Source: Anastrepha obliqua
Taxonomy: Eukaryota > Arthropoda > Insecta > Diptera > Tephritidae
DNA length: 64,000 nt
Reading direction: 5' to 3'
Assembly (NCBI RefSeq): GCF_027943255.1
Contig: NC_072897.1
Coordinates: forward strand, 40,274,044-40,338,043
Shown: in pieces, positions 31,959 to 44,511 of the stretch
Numbering within the stretch: the first letter of the stretch is position 1
Layout: each line of letters begins with the position of its first letter
The notes under the pieces: generated by a model
What the model was told of the DNA's origin: nothing
Seen by the model: the letters and a program-made list of their open reading frames with translations, nothing else
The model's database searches: none
Made by a program: the position numbers and the translations under genes

Positions 31959-34238
31959 AAATTCTATGCCTAGCGACTCATTCCAGTTGCCATGGTGCTG
32001 AACAGCTCAAAATAGTCGGGACGGCGCTGAATAGTTTCAACAAAAACTCATCATCAAAAAATTCATTGATAAATTCGAGCTCATTAGTAGCAAAGTATTT
32101 TCATTCATAAAACGAGCCACCATATGCCAATTTTCTCGACCATTCGAAAATAGTCAATATTGGAATATTTCGCGTAGAATTATTTGCCAATATTTGAAAA
32201 ATCTTGAATTTTTGTCAAGTCGAGTGCCCGCGGCTTCCTACATATGTATGCATCAATATATGTATGTAAATATGTCTTTCTAAATGCTCGGCAGCCGCAG
32301 CTGCTGTGCGTCAAGTGCGCGCATGAGCATACAGTAACTTGCAGAAAAAAACATAAGTAGCTTATAAAAAAGTTGTCCGACACAGAACATTCAATACTAG
32401 AAGTAAATTTCAAAACAATTATTTTTTGTTCTCTGATAGTAGGTAAATAGTTAATTAGTATATTACTTTACGTATGTAGTTCTTCAATTGATAAAAAGTG
32501 CACAAAATATATGCATATATCTCCAAAGTTAGAAACATACTCTAACATCAGAGCATTTGAAGGTGCCTCTACACATTTCAAGGTTACTGTACATACAATG
32601 CTGTGCCTATGAATGTGCGCTGCGCCTATGAATGCACGCTGGATTTCTTAAGAAGTTTTACCGTTTTATTTTGAGCTGTGGCAGGTGAGCATACATACAT
32701 ACAGCATATACATATGCGCATATGTATATAAATTCACATATTTACATTTGCATATGCCATCTTCCTGTGTGCCTGGTAATGAAGCGTTTTCTATAGAGGA
32801 TTTTGGTTCAGTTGAAGGGAATTCAACAAAGTTTTACAGACACCAGACAGACAGACATAACATATGTATATAATTTTGGATGATTAGGAAAAAAATCAAA
32901 TATATTTATGTAGGTCATATTAAAAAGCTACCTTAACATTCTTTGCTTCTAATCACCAACAAATTCTTATCGATTGCTGCTAAATTTACATAATTCAGCC
33001 CCTTAATGTTAACATTTGTTGAAAAATGTGTCTGTGGTGATTAGTCTTCGCGAAACGAGTACCCCTCGAAATTCCATACGTTCCTGTCATTGAGACTTCT
33101 CTATACTTTAACGTTCTCTGTATCAAGCCAACACGAAGCTCAAATGGAATTCTCGAATTCCGCTCAAACTTTTCAAACGTCTTTTTCCAGAAGAAATGGG
33201 TCTTCCCTGCTGCGTAAATTTGCCAGAATCCGTCTACGCATAGTCCTAAAATGTCAATAAATACACAATTATTCGTGTTCTTAAGAAATTTTTACCCAAA
33301 ACATATTACTTCTTCATTTTCGCGCTTTTTTTGCAATATACCTATGTATATAAAATAATTAATTCCTCTTCCATATTTTTCGTTTTGTGAGTTGCTCAGA
33401 AGTAGATCACTAATTAATGACTTTTTTTAGACTAATCACGTAAGATTGCTTACTGAATTGCAACTAGTCTCAAAATCAAATTTCACCACGAAAAGTCTCA
33501 ATAAGTGACTTGAGACTGCTTACAGAATTCGGGCATAAGTACACTAAGCAGAGCAAACAAACACATTTGATGTACGACAGCATAACCACGGCCTATGCTG
33601 AAATTTTATTTGGCGAACACCGTGCAATTGTTATTGCACTACGAAGAAAGACAGCGGGCTTGTTTGAGTTACAATCACAATCGTGTGTTGCATGATTTTT
33701 TAAAATATAATGTTCAATGTGAAATTTTGGCAACTTTGGCAAAAGTATAGCGCTCCTACGCTATTGTTGCACGCAAAGACTTTCAAATATTTGTAATAAA
33801 ACTTTTGTTTGTATGATTCTCTTTTCTTTATCATTAATTTATTGTCATTTATTTCATTTCAATACTCTAGTAAATCACCGTGAATAAGGAAATTATAAAG
33901 AAAAATATTTATTGAAAACTTTATTACTTTTATATGCGTATTCACATTCACCTTCCTATGCGAAATAAGTACCGAACATCAGAAATGTATCAGGCTAGAA
34001 TCTGCAACAATGTTGCAACTGTGCTGCAATACTGTCGGTTTTATTACGTGATTCGAATAAGCCCACGAATAGCACTGCGATATTGGTCACATCTTAGCTT
34101 CTGCACATCATGGAGTGGTAATAGAATAGACTTTTGCTGATGGAGGCAAAATTCGTTGTTGTTAATGTGTCTCATGACCGACAAACAAAGCTCTATTGTA
34201 ATTATTTAAAACACAGCCCGAGGGCTAAGATTTACTCT
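31959..34238. other. Unidentified segment of unit B
   Basis: Same content as 19090-21418, lacking about 40 bases after the first 25. The hAT-like end is at 33091-33120 and one arm of the 50-bp inverted repeat is near 32746-32795. No gene recognised. Confidence 0.5.
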
Positions 34239-35019
34239 GGCCCATTCATTTTCATTTGGTATTATAATGCTCATTCGCTGAAGAATAAGACTATTGTGAA
34301 TTTCGATCGATCGACGCATTTACAATAGATAATTTTTTCTCAGCTGACACAGCAAATCAAAATAAAAGAAAAAGCGATTGTATTGAAATTCTTTTTTAAC
34401 AACATTTTTAAATGTTAAAAAAAAGTATTTTTTGTGAAAATGAGTACAACGGAGTTGTGGTTCGACGATTCATCTCAATGCGAATAATGTAAATTTTAAG
34501 TTTGTGATCATACAATGAAAATAACTTATATAAATGCGAAAAGTCCAAGACATACTCAAAATCTCAATGGCCGTCGCAATACTTAGCTCCTCGGAATGTA
34601 ATAAACACCAATTGAAATTCCGTGTTTAATATTTTTTGTCTGTCTCTGTGATGATGTATACGCTATAAAACCATATTTAATGACGCCGTTCAGAAATTCT
34701 GAGGAAGGGTCTCCACAAAGGACATACAACACACAACATGCGAGAAGTATCATTGAGAGAACAATTGGAGTCTTGAAAAAACCGATTTAGATGTTTGTTG
34801 CAGGCAAGAGCTCTCCACTATTCTGCAAAAAAACAACACAAATTATTGAACTTTGGTGCAAATCCCTTTGGGAATTGTGGATTCCCTTTCATTAATGCAT
34901 CCAGCCTTTCTAATTGCTGTTTGGTACTCACCACTTTTGACCTGCATAAAATTAAGAAAATTAGTATATGTTTATTATTTGGTTACTATTAAACAATAAA
35001 AAATCGGAAACAACATTCA
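34239..35019 (+). pseudogene. Harbinger remnant, transposase side, unit B
   Basis: As in unit A, but the SPLKAHF block is lost through a 57-bp deletion at about 34558. P follows at 35020; the left target copy reads TTCA instead of TACA. Confidence 0.8.
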
Positions 35020-35512
35020 AGTTAACACAGGTATCGGCTCATCCGGCCAAAACATCGATTCGACCAAATTTGCCGACGACGGGTCTATAGCTTTGCATGT
35101 AACAACAAGCAAAAGTTCAATACCGCTTTAATAACGCATCCGGCCAAAACACCCCTCCCACCGAATTGCTGACGGCGCGTCTATATCCTCGCACATAACA
35201 ACAAGCAAAAGTCCAATACTGCTTTACTAACTCATACGGCCATTCTGCCGACGAGACACTTATAGGCTTGCGCGTGGGAACAACAAAACAAATACAAGAC
35301 AATAAGCGGAACTGGTCGAGCAATTGCAAGTGCAGAAGTCACGCGGCTAATAACGTGCGGTAACTGAAATAAGGGCAAGAGTGTAGGTATTTAGCCGCTA
35401 GCGCCGCTTTAATGGAACCAGTTATTTCAACTCATGCGCTGAGACCGGCTTCCCTTGGTAATCCAAGGGAAATAAAAAAATTTTTAACAATAAACTAAGT
35501 GTTTAATTTACT
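35020..35512 (+). repeat. P 5' LTR, copy B
   Basis: 493 bp; several single-base variants are shared with copy C and not with A (for example CGCGTCTATATCCTCGC). Confidence 0.85.
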
Positions 35513-36340
35513 GGCGCCCAACATGGGGCCAAGCTAGAAAAATCTTTGTTAAGGACACGCGAGTTTTGGCGGTGGGTTCGGACTCACCTCCTAAAAATTT
35601 GAAAAAATTTTAATAAAAACTTTGAGACTAACATAAATACCACTATAGAAGTGCCACAATAAATAAAGTGTCACCATAGAAGTGCAACAATAAATCAAAA
35701 AAAAATTTTTTTTTTAAACTTTGAGACTAAGTACCACTATAGAAGTGCCACAATAAATAAAGTGCCCCCATAGAAGTGCTACAATAAACCAGAAAAATTA
35801 AATAAAGGACTAAGTGTCACCATAGAAGTGCCACAATACAAATAAAACCATCATCAGGTGAAAATACAAAGAAACCACTAAAGTAAAAAAAACTACGAAT
35901 AAAACCATCAGGTGAAAATACAATACTTAAAGAAATTTTTAAGCAAAATAAAACCACCAAAAATATATACGGCTTTGCGCGCCACGCAGAGGCGTTGCCA
36001 ACGAGGGACGATAAATCGCACCCAAATTCAACAATCATCCACCGGAGAAGAATACTAATACTAATTAGCATAAGAATGGGAATATTCATGTAAGTAGAAA
36101 ACTCAGCAACTATAAAATTTAAAAAAAAATTTTTTTTTTAGTTATAAAGTGTAATTTATAGAAGGTTAAACGTTCAAACTAAAATTTAATCAATTAATAA
36201 ACAAGGGTACTACTTGAATTTGAGAAATAAAAATTAATCAATTAATTAATAAAGATAGTACTTGAATTTGAGATTTCCCTAAACGATGGACTCCCAAACT
36301 GTCAAGGTCCTTCTTAAAACAGAAACAAACGCCTGTACCA

Positions 36341-36718
36341 ATGGACATAGACCCATCACTCTCCAGGTTCAGACAAAACAGACCCCAACCAATAAATGGT
36401 AATGACGAGAGGAACCGTCTAGGAACCTATCCAAGAACATCTCGTCCATATACCGGCACACCAGGTGGCCTGCCCATCCGAAACACCACCAACCAGACTA
36501 TTGGACAGGTAGCACCACGACCAGAAAAGAGATCACACGGGAGTGATCAACAGCCAATACAAAAGGTACAACGAATAAACAACCTTGTCCAAGAACACGA
36601 CGAACTCGAGGAAGAATATGGTAATGATGCTCTATATGACAATTACTACCATAATGTAGAGTGGAACCCAGTCGAGTGTCAAGATGAACCCAAAGACGAC
36701 CTGAATTTTTTTGGATGA
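36341..36718 (+). pseudogene. P gag C-terminal remnant, copy B
   Basis: Open for 125 codons here because it lacks the TGA of copy A. The capsid is absent. The tail contains DDLNFFG and the stop overlaps the ATG of the protease frame (ATGA at 36715-36718). Confidence 0.75.
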
Positions 36719-39545
36719 AATCCCTCTTGCCCTATGTCGAGCGGACAATCGGGGGAAGAGGCATAAAATTCCTCATCGACACCGGTGCCGCAAAAAGCTA
36801 CGTAAAACCGCTCAAAGACTTAAGGGGAATCAAACCCGTAAGTCACGCCTTTACGGTGAAATCAATCCATGGCACCACTAGGATTGACAAATACTGTACC
36901 ATAAACATTTTGAATAGAAACATCAGCTTCTTCATCCTACCCAGTCTTAACACCTTTGACGGTATTATAGGTTTCGACCTACTCAAAGAAGTGAACGGTA
37001 AAATAGATTTGATGAGTGGACTTTTAAGTTACAACGGTGGACAGGAAAAGCTTTTATATTATATCACGATTATCCTGACGTTAATAAATTTATAGAAACG
37101 GATGTCGAAACGCCAAATAACGAGTTAAGTATTCCTGCATTGTTGAAGCAGCACGCTAGAGTCTTCGCGGACCCTAATGAAGCACTACCATATAACACTG
37201 ACATTGTAGGAACAATAAGGACTACCGACGATCTTCCTGTTTACTCTAGGAGCTACCCATATGCCATGGCATCAGCCGAATTCGTCAATAAAGAGATAAC
37301 GAATTTGTTACAAGACGGTGTAATAAGACCATCCCGTTCCCCTTACAATAATCCAATTTGGGTAGTAAGTAAGAAGGGCGTCGATGAAGATGGTAATAGG
37401 AAGTCACGATTCGTAATTGACTTTAGGAAACTAAACTTAAAAACAATGAGTGACAAGTATCCGATACCCGACACGTCTGTAATTTTGGCAAACATGGGAA
37501 ATGCTAACTTTTTCTCCACGATTAAACTAGCTGAGAGAGATCGAGAAAAAACTGCATTTTCGGTCAATAACGGAAAGTACGAATTCTGTAGACTTCCCTT
37601 TGGCCTAAAAAATGCTCCCAGTATTTTCCAGAGGGCCACTGACGATGTACTTAGGGCAGAAATCGGAAAAATATGACACGTCTATATAGATGATGTCATA
37701 ATTTTTTCAAAAAGCGCTGAGCAACACCTAAAGGACATCGACCAAGTATTAAACAAACTCTACTCTGCTAATATGCGAGTGTCCGCCGACAAGTCTAAAT
37801 TCTTTCAGGAAAGTGAGCTTTACGATCGTTTTTGGGACTAGCTGGCTATTACAGACGATTTGTAAAAGACTACGCTTCGGTTACCAAACCCCTAACAAAA
37901 TACCTACGCGGGGTAAATGGGAACATTGGCACTAACCAATCTCGGAAAATAGAAATAAACTTAGACGAAGAAGCACTCAACGCGTTTAATAAAGTTAAAA
38001 ACATTCTTGCATCAAAGGATGTACTTCTTCTTTATTCCGACTACAAACAACCATTTGACTTAACAACAACACAATGATCTCAAGAACCCTTTCTCCAACA
38101 GAAGAGATCTATGCAACCAATGAAAAGGAACTCTTGGCAATAGTATGGGCACTACAAAAACCTGGCAATTATTTGTACGGCGTAAAACACCTGAACATCT
38201 TTACGGACCATCAGCCGCTCACCTTCGCTTTATCCGACAAAACCCCAAATGCTAAGATGAAAAGGTGGCGCGCTTTTATGGAGGAATATTCACCAACGTT
38301 CCATTACAAACCAGGCAAGGAAAATTTTGTTGCTGATGCGCTCTCACGCCAACATGTAAACACACTAGGCCATGAGCTAAACTCGGAAAGCATGGTCGCT
38401 AACAGTGAGTTGTCACTGACTCAAACGATACCCACAGTAAAAACCCCGATTAACTGCTTCCAAACCCAAATTATTCTGGAAGAGGGAAAGACATTACCAG
38501 TTAGCACGGCTATTATTTTTAGGACACGAGTTAAACATAAAATAAGTTTTAATAACTTAGGTGACCTAATGAAATCTTTAAAACAATGTGTTAATCCGAA
38601 TGTTGTTAACGGATTGCTATGCGAACTCCCTACTTTGGCACTAATCCAAAACGAGCTTACCACATCTTTTCCAGGGGTTAAGTTCCGCCACACTACAAAG
38701 CAGATTATCGACATTTTTAATAAGGAGGACCAAACAGAAATCCTCCAAAATCCTGGAAAATTATTTCTTCCCCGACGTTAGGAAAATTCTAAAAGAAATA
38801 GTTTCAAATTGCAAAATATGTCACGAAACAAAATACCAACGACACCCCCCAAACCCGAAATAGGATCAACCCCCATACCTTCATACCCAGGAGAGATCCT
38901 TCACGTTGACATTTATTCAACAGACAAAACACATTTTCTTACAAAATTTGCAATAGTTTTTCCAATCAAATCCAGAGCCATAGTGGATATTAAGGAACCC
39001 ATCTATCAACTTTTACAAAAAACACCAAATTTCTGGTTTGCGATAATGAGAGGTCACTGAATTCAGAAACTATTAGAGCAATCCTAAAAAACCACTTCGG
39101 CGTCACAATCTACACCACGCCACCGGCTCACAGTACAATGAACGGCCAGGTGGAAAGGTTCCACAGTACACTTACGGAAATTGCACGCTGCCAAAAGCTC
39201 GAGACTTGCATTTCCGACTCGGCCGAATTAATTCTTCTAGCAACGGCTAAGTACAACCGCACTGTCCATTCCGTGACAAACAGGAAACCTATTGATATCA
39301 TCCATGCAGCGCCAGACGAACTGTTTAACGAAATAAAAAATAGGCTTATACAAACCCAACAAAATGATTTAAAAAAACACAATATAAAGAGACAAACAAG
39401 ACAATATAAGCCAGGAGAAAAGGTTTCTGTGAAGACGAATAAGAGAATAGGAAAAAAATTCACTAAACTTTACACCGAAAAAACAGTCCAGAGCGATTTA
39501 GGTACATTTGTTCTAATCGACGGACGTAAAGTTCACAAAACCAAC
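36715..39545 (+). pseudogene. P pol remnant, copy B
   Basis: Protease, RT, RNase H and integrase blocks as in copy A with identical stops and frameshifts: TGA before YIDD at 37674-37676, the FWD stop near 37841, the TTTQ stop near 38077, and the MRGH stop near 39060. The protease active-site DTG is intact. Confidence 0.9.
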
Positions 39546-40174
39546 TTAACCCTTTCAATACTAACGCTGTGTATTTTCTTCCCATCAGTTTTTTACGAGA
39601 TATACCATCAATTATGCTCCGTATGACGCTTTTGTATTTTTCTGTACACATGTTTTGCAGTCGTAGTTAAATCGTAGCACGTGCTAGGTCAGTAAGTTGA
39701 AAAACGACAACTATAGATCTACTGAGTGTGATTTTTTTGTGAAATTGGTGGAAACATGGACAGGTAATATCGTGCGAATAAAAATAAACATTTGTGAAAT
39801 TGATAGTGTTAAAACTGTATATGATATAGATCATAATCTAAATCTGGGACATATGTGTCCCAGCAGAGCTTGCCATTGGGATGCATGTGTCCCAACAGTA
39901 TCATATTAAACAATTACAATTTTCAACTTTTTTCAACCAGCGACACAACCCGGGATAGAAAGCGTTTACGAATAAATGATGAAGACGTAATACGAAGCTT
40001 ATTAGAAGAGAGTGATTCTGAGAGCTGCAGTGACTTCCACGATGATAGTGTTATTGACCCAAATTATTCAGACGAAAGTTCGTACGAAAGTGATTCGGAT
40101 TTAGATTATGATCTTACTTTGCCAGTGCAACGAGGTGAAGAGATGCAAGAGCTAGTCCCAGAACACTTAGTATG
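39546..40174 (+). mobile_element. piggyBac 5' fragment inside P, copy B
   Basis: TTAA at 39546-39549, then CCCTTTC. It has the same about 62-bp internal deletion as copy A. The right junction with env is approximate. Confidence 0.65.
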
Positions 40175-41021
40175 GGACAACAATAATTCCAATGACTTGA
40201 CTATATATCATTGGGCCAATGCGAGGATATTCAATTATACCAGCTCCAACTACATCCCAATAACAACAGGGAAAGTGATCCTCCACGAAAACTATGACTT
40301 CCTACTCCACAAGACAAACTTGACGGAATTCGAAGCGATAGCGGAAGAGACGGACACAATATTGGAGCAATTTCCACTTTCCCACGACAGGCAACTTCTC
40401 CGGAACGACGCTAACGAAATACTAAAACTACTAGACGCGGTCAGAATACATCACCGGCATGCCAGAGGCATTAATATCTTAGGGACTGCATTAAAGTACA
40501 TAACCGGCACCCCAGACTTTGATGACTTCCAAACAATTGAGACCAGAGCCGAAGCCCTAATAGAAGCAAATGAACAGCAGGCAATGATTAATTCAGTTAC
40601 ACAAAGAAAAATTAACGAACTGGCAGTTACAGTTAATAAACTTTTAGCACAGGCAAAACGAACGCAGATCGACACGAGAAATCTCTTTTCTTTAGTCAGT
40701 ACTAGAAATAGAGCAGTGATAATGGAGTTAGAAACCATTATAACATCAGTAGCTCTGGGAAAAGTAAATGTTATTAATCCCACTCTGCTTAATGGCATGG
40801 AAATAAACAATGTATTAGCTGCTGAGCTCTCTACAAATACCAGTATAACTGACATACTTTCTGTTTCCAAATTTAAGATATTTCAAAATACACAGCTTAT
40901 TTACTTCATTATTAAATACACAAAAATAGCTAGGATTTGTAATAATGTTAAGTTACTGCCCGTTATCCAAAAGGGAAGAATTATTTCTTTGGAAACAAAT
41001 GTTATAGCTAAATGCAACTGA
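39855..41021 (+). CDS. Chimeric piggyBac N-terminus/errantiviral Env frame, copy B
   Basis: 388 codons, same length as copies A and C, ending at the same TGA. Differences from A are very few. Confidence 0.6.
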   Translation: MSQQSLPLGCMCPNSIILNNYNFQLFSTSDTTRDRKRLRINDEDVIRSLLEESDSESCSDFHDDSVIDPNYSDESSYESDSDLDYDLTLPVQRGEEMQELVPEHLVWDNNNSNDLTIYHWANARIFNYTSSNYIPITTGKVILHENYDFLLHKTNLTEFEAIAEETDTILEQFPLSHDRQLLRNDANEILKLLDAVRIHHRHARGINILGTALKYITGTPDFDDFQTIETRAEALIEANEQQAMINSVTQRKINELAVTVNKLLAQAKRTQIDTRNLFSLVSTRNRAVIMELETIITSVALGKVNVINPTLLNGMEINNVLAAELSTNTSITDILSVSKFKIFQNTQLIYFIIKYTKIARICNNVKLLPVIQKGRIISLETNVIAKCN

Positions 41022-41551
41022 GAATATATCCCCCTTTATAATTGTAGAGAAGCCATGACAGCAAACTTCTGCCAACCCTTGAAAAAAAGTCCCTGTGTAC
41101 GACAATTACTTAACCAACATTCCGCAGAATGCAAATCCAAATCTGCCGACCACGTGCCCGTCATTGAGGAGATCGACGACGGCATAATTTTAATCAATGA
41201 CCAGCCAGCGATAATACAAAACGAAAATTCGACAAGATTGGCTAGAGGAACTTTTTTGGTAACATTCAAAGATGATATTACAATAAACACCACCACTTAC
41301 AACAACTGGAATGAAGTAATGCCTTCACATCCCGAAGCGGTTCCCACACAGCACGTTAACTTCACCGAACATATCGAGTCATTATCACTCCAATACCTAC
41401 AAAGAATTAATATGAAAAACCTTAAGCACATAACACACCTACGGAATCTTATTGATACTCGCCAAATACAATCAGGAAGCGCCTTACTCTTAACTCTATT
41501 AGCCAAAGCTACAAGCATTACAATATTTCTGAGGAGACGGCAAAGCAATAT
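41022..41551 (+). pseudogene. P env 3' part, copy B
   Basis: In-frame continuation after the shared stop. It lacks the transmembrane segment and runs into the truncated LTR. One Gly-to-Asp change (FKDD). Confidence 0.75.
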
Positions 41552-41797
41552 CTTGCGCGTGGGAACAACAAAACAAATACAAGACAATAAGCGGAACTGG
41601 TCGAGCAATTGCAAGTGCAGAAGTCACGCGGCTAATAACGTGCGGTAACTGAAATTAGGGCAAGAGTGTAGGTATTTAGTCGCTAGCGTCGCTTTAATGT
41701 AACCAGTTATTTCAACTCATCCGCTGAGACCGGCTGCCCTAGGTAATCCAAGGGAAATAAAAAATTTTTTTACAATAAACTAAGTGTTTAATTTACT
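41552..41797 (+). repeat. P 3' LTR, truncated, copy B
   Basis: 246 bp, same left boundary as in A and C. The target copy TACA follows at 41798. Confidence 0.85.
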
Positions 41798-41954
41798 TAC
41801 ATTTTAACAAATTTCCCCACAATACGCTACACAATCGAAAGCAAAATTACATTCGACTCTAAATTCGGTATACAACGAAAATTTCGACAGGGTTGCACCG
41901 CTCATAATACTAAATTGGCATTCGGTTTTCGATCTTCGACAACCAGCGGATATC
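41798..41954 (-). mobile_element. Harbinger end resumed after P, unit B
   Basis: Same as 29024-29180. Confidence 0.8.
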
Positions 41955-41982
41955 TTAAGACTGAATCATTTTATTACTTTTC

Positions 41983-42413
41983 AGTTATTCGGTCACAAGT
42001 ACAATTTCCAACTGAATACGTCATTCCCATGCACCTCGGCTTATATACGTTCTCGACACAAAAATTTCAAGCGAAATAAATATTTTTCGCTGCGCATAGC
42101 ACTTTCACACGCTCACCATAATCTCAGTATTTTGTTTACCTGATAGTTCAAACTAATTTGCTGACGCTATGTCCGCACCTCTAGCTAACGGCAAGCTACT
42201 GATCACGTTACAGCAAAATGTGCAATTCTTTGAATAAATTCTTTTAAAATATTTTTAAAGTTCACTTGTAAAGTTAGTCGTAAAGTACCATTCACTAAAA
42301 GCAGTTGCATCTGCATTTAGAATAAAATTATTATAAACAAATAATAAAGTATAGTTTTTATTTAACTAATAAAATGATTATAAAAAAATAACTAAGTATA
42401 GTTTTACTTAACT
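41983..42413 (+). repeat. Errantivirus Q 5' LTR, copy B
   Basis: 431 bp, AGTTATTC...TTAACT; primer site TGGCGCCCAACG from 42413. Confidence 0.75.
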
Positions 42414-42623
42414 GGCGCCCAACGTAACAAGAAAAAAGAAAGTGTGTGGTAGTTCACGGAACCCGCACGATTGAAGTGAAACTTCTTTTATCAACAAATC
42501 AATAATTTAACTATTATTTCAATATAATGCATGCAGAAGTCATGGAAAGCATGGAATGGAATTTTATTAAACAGAATTATTTATTTATTTTAATATAAAA
42601 AGAAATGAATTTATTGTACTCAA

Positions 42624-42840
42624 TTACATTTGGTTCTCGGCATTGTCATTATCATTATTGGATTCGTTTTCCAAAAATGAAACAAGGGCTTTATGGTAAC
42701 TGAAATACGTAAAAAATGATCTACATTCTAATCTATCAAGGTATCGATGAAATACTGCATCAATGGTAGTTCCGCATCTTGTTGTTGGTACTACAAATTA
42801 TCACTTATCGTACAACCGGAGGATTCACTGTCACGGTGTT
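42624..42840 (-). pseudogene. Helentron endonuclease end, copy 2
   Basis: The minus strand reads GTTIDAVFHRYLDRLE, then FFTYFSYHKALVSFLENES, and a stop at 42624. It matches the remnant at 9437-9694 in motif order (T-x-DAVF, Y-F-S-Y-H-K). Upstream the frame is lost. Confidence 0.7.
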
Positions 42841-42857
42841 CAACAGTAGCTCTTAAT

Positions 42858-42932
42858 TTTTACGCTCCAAATACTCACGTTGCCGTTCAGCACCTGTTTT
42901 CGGTTTCCGTTTTTGTTGATTTGATGCCATAT
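42858..42932 (-). pseudogene. Helentron protein start, copy 2
   Basis: ATG at about 42932 begins MASNQQKRKPKTGAERQREY and stops after about 25 codons. Equivalent to 9788-9845. Confidence 0.6.
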
Positions 42933-43135
42933 TTAACAGAAATCAATCAACAAAACAAAATATGTTTGTAAGATTTGCTCAAAACTACACACACACTCTA
43001 TGACGCGTCTCGCGTTACTAATATAATATTGTGTTTGGGATAACTGTCAACTGTTTCCACCGAAATGCGTTCGCAAAGTGTATGGTCTTTGGTATGGTAA
43101 ACAGATTTATGATACATTATTTTGCGGCGACAGCA

Positions 43136-43433
43136 CAGCGCGATAGCCCAGCGGCTAGCAATGTGGGCTTCCGATCCGAAATCCTTGGTTCGAATCACAA
43201 GAAAATTTTTTTTTTTTTTTTTTTATGCATTTATTTCATTTTGTTTTATGATATGTTTATGAGCAGATTTTTTTCATGGCAGAAATACACTCGGAGGTTT
43301 GCCATTGCCTGCCGAGGGGCGACCGCTATTAGAAAAATGTTTTCATTAATTTTGCTTTCACCGAGATTCGAACCAACGACCTCTCTGTGAATTCCGAATG
43401 GTGATCACGCACCAACCCACTCGGCTACGGCGG
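43136..43433 (-). mobile_element. Composite SINE with inverted tRNA-like ends, copy 2
   Basis: Reverse of the unit at 10165-10470. The second tRNA-like module (GATAGCCCAGCGGCTAGC, GGTTCGAATCACAAG) is on the plus strand at 43136-43200, followed by a T-run. The SINE body and head on the minus strand end at about 43433 (TTCGAACC at about 43370). The sequence between the modules is clearly related in both copies. Confidence 0.75.
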
Positions 43434-43710
43434 CCGTCAATCAAATGTCATATTTACAAATTACATTCGATAAGAATGCAATAATAAACGACCGCATTAC
43501 ATTCACGACGACACGCCACGCCAGTCTTTTAACAGATGGCGCTGGCATAGCGTGAGTTTTACGTAGTTTAGCGTAGTTTTACTCCTCACAGCGTTTCATC
43601 CACGCCACGCTTTTAACAGATGGCGCCGGCGTAGCGTCACATATCGATGAAACGCTATGGTTTTACTCCTCACAGCGTTTCATCCTTCGAGACAAAAGAA
43701 GTTTCACTTC

Positions 43711-44511
43711 AAAAAAGAGACTTGCGCAAACAGTGATTCAAACAAAATATCGTGTACGCGTATGTCTTATTGTGCCGGATCGAAAAACATTTTCCGCAGT
43801 GTTAAAGGCTCCCCGAGTCACCAGTAAGGGAAAAAGGGGGAGAAGCGTTAACACCTACCAGTTAGACTTTAAGAAAAAATGCTAAAAATTTAAGAGTGAT
43901 AATGATTAAACCTATTGGAAATCGTAATAACGAAGTGGCAGTAAAATAAGACATTCTAAACGAAATTCATAAAACCAACAGAAAATCGTAATAAAGAAGC
44001 AGTAATAAACTAAGACTTTTTAAATAAATTATAAAGCCAGCGGCAGCAAACTTAAAGTTTTCTACAAAATAGTGCCAACAACTTTATACAACAGCAGACT
44101 TAAAATTTTCTACACCGACACAGTGCCAACAATTGTAAAAGCGGCAGCAGACATCAAAATTTTCTACAAAGCGGTAGCTGAATTTCATCTACAACCACAA
44201 CAGTGCACGCAAACGTAAAAACGGTAGAGGAATTCAGCAACAGTGCCCTCAACTGCAGAACGGCCACAAAAGTTAACAGCAATGAAATGAGTGTATCGTT
44301 GTAAAATATTAGTTAGATATTATGTATTATTTAGTTGAATATTATTATTATTGATTGATAAGCTTAAGAAAAGTGAGTGTAAAATTCTAGAAATACCCAG
44401 TAGGAAAGTTCTGTGCTAATAAAAACTTTCTTTTAAATTTGATAAACAATTTTTTTTTTTGGATCTGATTGAATTATTAAAAAGTTTTTTTTTTTGGTTT
44501 TTTTAAACATC
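43711..44511 (+). other. Q leader resumed, copy B
   Basis: Same as 29659-30458, with slightly longer A and T runs. Confidence 0.75.

Larger units (their letters stand above)
35020..41797 (+). mobile_element. Gypsy-type errantivirus remnant P, copy B
   Basis: Same structure and same coding lesions as copy A. The 5' LTR is 35020-35512, with the primer site from 35512 and leader repeats to about 35850. Confidence 0.9.
42438..43710 (-). mobile_element. Non-autonomous Helentron-like element, copy 2 (only in unit B)
   Basis: The empty site in A and C has eight A residues followed by GAGAC. In B six A residues precede the insert, and six A residues plus GAGAC follow it, giving the ends directly. 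TTGAAGTGAAACTTCTTTT (42471-42489) is exactly inverted at 43694-43712. A small hairpin, GTTCACGGAAC (42452-42462), lies near the left, 3' end. Minus-strand remnants of a Helentron protein (start and endonuclease end) and an inverted composite SINE are inside. Repeats of about 86 bp (TTTTACTCCTCACAGCGTTTC, AACAGATGGCGC) lie at about 43525-43690. Confidence 0.8.

Noticed and set aside
43031..43390. 119-codon plus-strand frame in the copy-B Helentron
   Set aside because: It runs through the tRNA-like module, the T-run and the SINE; not a protein gene.
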